A stretch of 9,047 nt of DNA from Lachnospiraceae bacterium (GTDB taxonomy: Bacteria; Bacillota; Clostridia; Lachnospirales; Lachnospiraceae): positions 8,343 through 17,389 of the forward strand of contig DNJW01000063.1 of NCBI GenBank assembly GCA_003488965.1. Direction: 5' to 3'. Position numbers and translations under genes: made by a program. The notes beneath the pieces were generated by a model. That model did no database searches and was not told where the DNA came from. It saw only the letters and a list, made by a program, of their open reading frames with translations. This document shows positions 6,099 to 9,047 of this stretch, in pieces. Numbering within the stretch: the first letter of the stretch is position 1; each line of letters opens with the position of its first letter.

Positions 6099-7553
6099 AT
6101 GGACAGACAAAATCTGACCTTACTTACTGACCTTTATGAGCTTACAATGATGCAAGGCTACTTCCAGCATAAGGACCAGAACGAAACTGTTATCTTCGAT
6201 GCGTTTTACCGCACCAATCCCGGAGAGGGCGGCTATGCTATAGCTGCCGGACTTGAACAGGTAATCAAATATATCAAGGAACTGCATTTTTCCGATGAAG
6301 ATATTGATTATTTGTCGGGACTCGGAATTTTCGGGCAGGATTTCCTCAATTATTTGAGAGATTTTAAATTCACCGGGGATATTTATGCCATTCCCGAAGG
6401 AAGCGTTATCTTCCCCAGAGAGCCGCTGATAAAAGTCATTGCCCCTATTATGCAGGCCCAGCTTATCGAAACAGCTATTTTGAATATTATTAACCACCAG
6501 AGCCTGATTGCCACAAAAGCTGCAAGGGTATGTTATGCCGCAAGAGGCGATGGAATTATGGAATTTGGACTGCGGCGTGCCCAAGGACCGGATGCCGGTA
6601 CTTATGGAGCCAGGGCTGCCGTTATCGGCGGATGCATCGGTACCTCTAATGTACTGTGCGGCCAGCTTTTTGATGTTCCCGTAAAAGGGACCCATGCCCA
6701 TAGCTGGATTATGAGTTTTCCCGATGAATATACCGCATTTAAAACCTATGCCGATATGTATCCCTCCGCATGTATCCTGCTGGTGGATACTTACGATACA
6801 TTAAAATCCGGCGTACCTAATGCCATAAGGGTATTTACCGAAATGCGCCAGGCCGGCATCCCGCTTACCTATTACGGCATCCGGCTGGATAGCGGCGACT
6901 TGGCTTATTTATCCAAAAAAGCCCGCAAGATGCTGGACGCAGCCGGCTTCCCGGATGCCGTTATTTCCGCTTCCAATGATTTGGATGAATTTCTGATTGA
7001 CAGCCTGAAGGTACAAGGAGCCGCCATTACCTCATGGGGCGTAGGTACACATCTGATCACCTCCAAAGACTGCCCGTCCTTCGGCGGTGTATACAAACTG
7101 GCAGCTATCCAGGATAAAAACGGCGAGTTTATCCCAAAAATAAAATTATCCGAAAACAGCGAAAAAGTAACGAATCCCGGAAATAAAACAATTTACCGGA
7201 TTTACGAAAAAGAATCAGGCAAGATTAAAGCCGACCTCATCTGTCTGGTAGAGGAAAAATTTGACGAAAACGAACCTTTGCTTCTTTTCGATCCCTTAGA
7301 ACCGTGGAAAAAGACAAAGCTTCCCGGAGGCAGCTATACCATGAAAGAAATCATGATACCTATATTCCAAAACGGCAAATGCTGCTACGAATCTCCGAAA
7401 GTCATGGATATCCGTGAATATTGCAAGAAAGAACTGGATACCCTTTGGGATGAAACAAGACGGCTTGTCAACCCCCATAAAGTATACGTTGATTTATCCA
7501 AAAAATTATATGATATTAAAATAGAACTGCTGGACCGCATGGGACAAGTATAA
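6099..7553 (+). CDS. pncB: Nicotinate phosphoribosyltransferase
   Basis: Converts nicotinate and PRPP (with ATP) to nicotinate mononucleotide, the first step of the Preiss-Handler NAD salvage route; cytoplasmic. The 484-residue length fits the bacterial family (about 480-490). Visible family motifs are NLTLLTDLYELTMMQGYF near the N-terminus, FYRTNPGEGGYAIAAG (about 37-51), FGLRRAQGPDAG (about 156-167), GTHAHSW (197-203, holding the conserved active-site histidine region), YGIRLDSGDLAYL (about 259-271) and SWGVGTHL (about 312-319) in the phosphate-binding part of the barrel. I chose ATG 6099 because GAGG (6089-6092) is six bases upstream. The in-frame ATG at 6087 (MRKNMDRQ...) overlaps that ribosome binding site and has none of its own. 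The leader carries marked RNA structure. The gene is followed after 59 bases by a DegV-family gene in the same direction. Confidence 0.97.
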   Translation: MDRQNLTLLTDLYELTMMQGYFQHKDQNETVIFDAFYRTNPGEGGYAIAAGLEQVIKYIKELHFSDEDIDYLSGLGIFGQDFLNYLRDFKFTGDIYAIPEGSVIFPREPLIKVIAPIMQAQLIETAILNIINHQSLIATKAARVCYAARGDGIMEFGLRRAQGPDAGTYGARAAVIGGCIGTSNVLCGQLFDVPVKGTHAHSWIMSFPDEYTAFKTYADMYPSACILLVDTYDTLKSGVPNAIRVFTEMRQAGIPLTYYGIRLDSGDLAYLSKKARKMLDAAGFPDAVISASNDLDEFLIDSLKVQGAAITSWGVGTHLITSKDCPSFGGVYKLAAIQDKNGEFIPKIKLSENSEKVTNPGNKTIYRIYEKESGKIKADLICLVEEKFDENEPLLLFDPLEPWKKTKLPGGSYTMKEIMIPIFQNGKCCYESPKVMDIREYCKKELDTLWDETRRLVNPHKVYVDLSKKLYDIKIELLDRMGQV

Positions 7554-7612
7554 TCCGGCATAAATTTCAAACAACTAATATCGGTTAGCTTTTATGAAAT
7601 GAGGTGTTTATT

Positions 7613-8497
7613 ATGCTTAGAATAATCACGGATTCCGCCTCAGATTTACCAAAGGAGTATATCACTGCCCATCAGCTTCATGTGATTCCTACTCCTGTTG
7701 TAATTGATGAAACGGACTATTTTGACGGAAAAACCATCCAGACCAAAGACTTTTATAATATTTTAGACGATACGAAACGTGATATCCGTACTTATCATAT
7801 TAATCCCGCAATGTTTGAAGAAGCCTTTCTTCCTTATGCGCAAGCGGGAGATTCTGTCATTTACATTTGTTTTTCCACCGGCATAGCCGGTACCTTCAAT
7901 GCAGCCAATATCGCAAAGGCGAATGTATTGGAGCAATATCCGGATTTTGACTTAACTATTATTGATTCCAAGTCCGCCTCCATCGGTTTCGGTCTCCTAG
8001 TCTCCAAGCTTGTAACCATGCTTGAAAACGGAGCCCCCAAGGAAACAATAATAGAAGCCGCGGATTATTTTATCTCGCACATACATCATGTATTCACTGT
8101 ACACACCTTAGCCTACTTAATAAAAGGGGGACGCCTTTCCAAATTTAAAGGTACCATCGCCGAAACATTGGATATGAAACCTATTCTCATTGTAGACAAA
8201 GACGGCAGTCTGCAAGTATTAAAAACCGTCCGCGGACGTAAAAAATCATTAAAGGCTCTGATAGACTACGCAAAATCCAACGGCTATGAACTTTCTTCCC
8301 AGACGGTAGCATTCTGCCACGGGGAAGACGAAAATGCGTTGCAGTTTCTTCTGGCACTTGCCGATGAAGAACTAAAGCCCAAAGATAAACTGATTTCTAC
8401 CGTAGGATGTGCTATCGGCGCCCATACCGGCAGAGGTATCGTTGGGGTTTGTTTTCTAGATGCTTCTGAAGAAAAATATAAAGAATTTCTTTCCTGA
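7613..8497 (+). CDS. DegV family fatty-acid-binding protein
   Basis: Cytoplasmic DegV-fold protein, 294 residues (family about 280-300). Members such as FakB bind a fatty acid and present it to the kinase FakA for phosphorylation and entry into phospholipid synthesis. Motifs: DSASDL (7-12), FSTGIAGTFNAA (87-98), AYLIKGGRLSK (167-177), KPIL (189-192) and IGAHTGRG (268-275). By eye, T60, S88, R174 and H271 correspond to the ligand-carboxylate network described for FakB. The usual TSQPS segment is replaced here by TYHINP, and the usual HTGPG by HTGRG. The start is ATG 7613 with GAGGTG (7601-7606) six bases upstream; the in-frame GTG at 7604 lies within that ribosome binding site. No promoter is evident in the 59-base gap after pncB, so co-transcription is likely. 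No fakA is visible in the window. The ligand is unknown. Confidence 0.95.
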   Translation: MLRIITDSASDLPKEYITAHQLHVIPTPVVIDETDYFDGKTIQTKDFYNILDDTKRDIRTYHINPAMFEEAFLPYAQAGDSVIYICFSTGIAGTFNAANIAKANVLEQYPDFDLTIIDSKSASIGFGLLVSKLVTMLENGAPKETIIEAADYFISHIHHVFTVHTLAYLIKGGRLSKFKGTIAETLDMKPILIVDKDGSLQVLKTVRGRKKSLKALIDYAKSNGYELSSQTVAFCHGEDENALQFLLALADEELKPKDKLISTVGCAIGAHTGRGIVGVCFLDASEEKYKEFLS

Positions 8498-8630
8498 AAC
8501 AAGGTTTTAATATCCGGACTCTACACAGCAGAAAATACCGTAAAATCATGAAAACAACCCATGACTTTACGGTATTTTTGTCTTTTATAATATGCGCTCT
8601 GTCAATTTCTTTCCCTATCGGCCTCCTGCC
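8498..8630. other. Convergent intergenic spacer
   Basis: The 133-base gap holds the shared terminator. I see no other gene. An AGGAGG on the minus strand (in GGCAGGAGGCC, about 8620-8630) has no suitably spaced start codon. Confidence 0.6.
8532..8578. terminator. Bidirectional intrinsic terminator between degV-family gene and spoVT
   Basis: A 19-position stem pairs 8532-8550 (AAAATACCGTAAAATCATG) with 8560-8578, with one A-C mismatch (8545/8565), around a 9-base loop. It ends in a T run on the plus strand (8574-8579, then TCTTTT) and in TTTT on the minus strand. It sits 34 bases after the DegV-family stop and 52 bases after the spoVT stop, serving both convergent genes. Confidence 0.93.
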
Positions 8631-9047
8631 TTACTGTTCCATCTGCCTGCCCAGAAAACCTGCTGCCGACAGTGCCAGCTTCTGCTCTACTTCTCCCATT
8701 TTTGACTTTTCGTCGCTTTCCGCCAAAACAACCGCACCAATTACGTCTCCCTCGCATATAATCGGGCTGACAGCTTCATGTACAAAATCCTCTCCCCCAT
8801 CCGCTGAAATCGTAATAAAACTACGGTCGCCTTTAGAAGCAATCACAGTCTCCCTATTGTTGATTTTATCTTCCAAATCTCTGCTCAGCCCTTTTCCCAA
8901 AAGGTTCTTTCCGCCTCCCGATACCGCAATAAACTGGTCCCTGTCCGCTATCAGCGCTGTATGCCCGGACACCTGGGCAAGACTTTCCGCATATTGTTTG
9001 GCAAATGTACTCATTTCCCCAATGGGAGAATATTTTTTCAAAATAAT
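8631..9047 (-). CDS. spoVT: Stage V sporulation protein T, N-terminus cut by window edge
   Basis: AbrB-family transcriptional regulator that tunes sigma-G-dependent gene expression in the developing forespore. The visible 138 residues match the C-terminal part of SpoVT: LKKYSPIGE joining the AbrB domain to the GAF-like domain, GHTALIADRD, SPIICEGDVIGAVVL, and the terminal KMGEVEQKLALSAAGFLGRQMEQ. Full-length SpoVT is about 178-185 residues, so about 40-45 residues of the swapped-hairpin AbrB DNA-binding domain lie past base 9047. The frame stays open to the edge; the TTG at 9041 is an internal Leu codon (ILKKYSPIGE), not a start. The ligand of the GAF-like domain is unknown in the family. The gene converges on the DegV-family gene and shares its terminator. 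It indicates an endospore-forming host. Confidence 0.96.
   Translation of the reverse strand: MILKKYSPIGEMSTFAKQYAESLAQVSGHTALIADRDQFIAVSGGGKNLLGKGLSRDLEDKINNRETVIASKGDRSFITISADGGEDFVHEAVSPIICEGDVIGAVVLAESDEKSKMGEVEQKLALSAAGFLGRQMEQ

Noticed and set aside
6120..6701. 193-codon minus-strand frame inside pncB
   Set aside because: It is antisense to conserved PncB motifs; no ribosome binding site or domain was seen.
7549..7554. TATAAT overlapping the pncB stop as a DegV-family promoter
   Set aside because: No TTGACA-like element is found 16-18 bases upstream; likely chance.
8596..8606. TTGACA on the minus strand after spoVT as a promoter
   Set aside because: The nearest AT-rich hexamer (TATAAA) is only 10 bases away, too short a spacer, and no gene lies downstream on that strand.
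9039..9041. TTG as start codon of a short 136-residue protein
   Set aside because: The frame continues open to the window edge, and the residues around it (ILKKYSPIGE) match internal SpoVT sequence.

Overview
The window looks like chromosomal DNA of a spore-forming, anaerobic low-to-medium-GC Firmicute, most likely a gut Lachnospiraceae (Clostridia). The reasons are a T-box-controlled isoleucyl-tRNA synthetase, a SpoVT sporulation regulator, a DegV-family fatty-acid-binding protein, Gram-positive ribosome binding sites (AGGAGG, GAGGTG) and consensus sigma-A promoters. The genus is inference. No mobile element, CRISPR array, rRNA or tRNA was seen.

Layout: bases 1-5671 are read on the minus strand. 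From right to left this block holds a large polytopic GT-C-type membrane glycosyltransferase (3674-5671), a secreted acidic protein of unknown function (2668-3573), and ileS (2213 down to the window edge, C-terminus missing). ileS has its own sigma-A promoter (2620-2649) and a complete Ile-specific T-box leader (about 2251-2612). The leader shows Stem I, an ATC specifier codon, a T-box/antiterminator and a competing terminator. The secreted protein and the glycosyltransferase are neighbours in the same orientation, each with a promoter-like element, and may work together at the cell surface.

A 415-bp divergent intergenic region (5685-6098) separates this block from a plus-strand pair. The pair is pncB (nicotinate phosphoribosyltransferase, NAD salvage, 6099-7553) and a DegV-family gene (7613-8497), 59 bp apart and probably co-transcribed. 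A strong two-way terminator (8532-8578) ends this unit and also the convergent spoVT, which enters from the right edge on the minus strand without its N-terminal DNA-binding domain.

The most unusual material is the divergent intergenic region. The pncB leader has a perfect 10-bp hairpin whose loop is perfectly complementary, over 10 bases, to the stretch just before the pncB ribosome binding site. Other smaller crossing helices lie upstream. This looks like a structured cis-regulatory RNA (pseudoknot or switch) controlling NAD salvage; I do not recognise it as a known riboswitch class. A second interlocked pair of inverted repeats (5811-5855) lies between the two divergent promoters.
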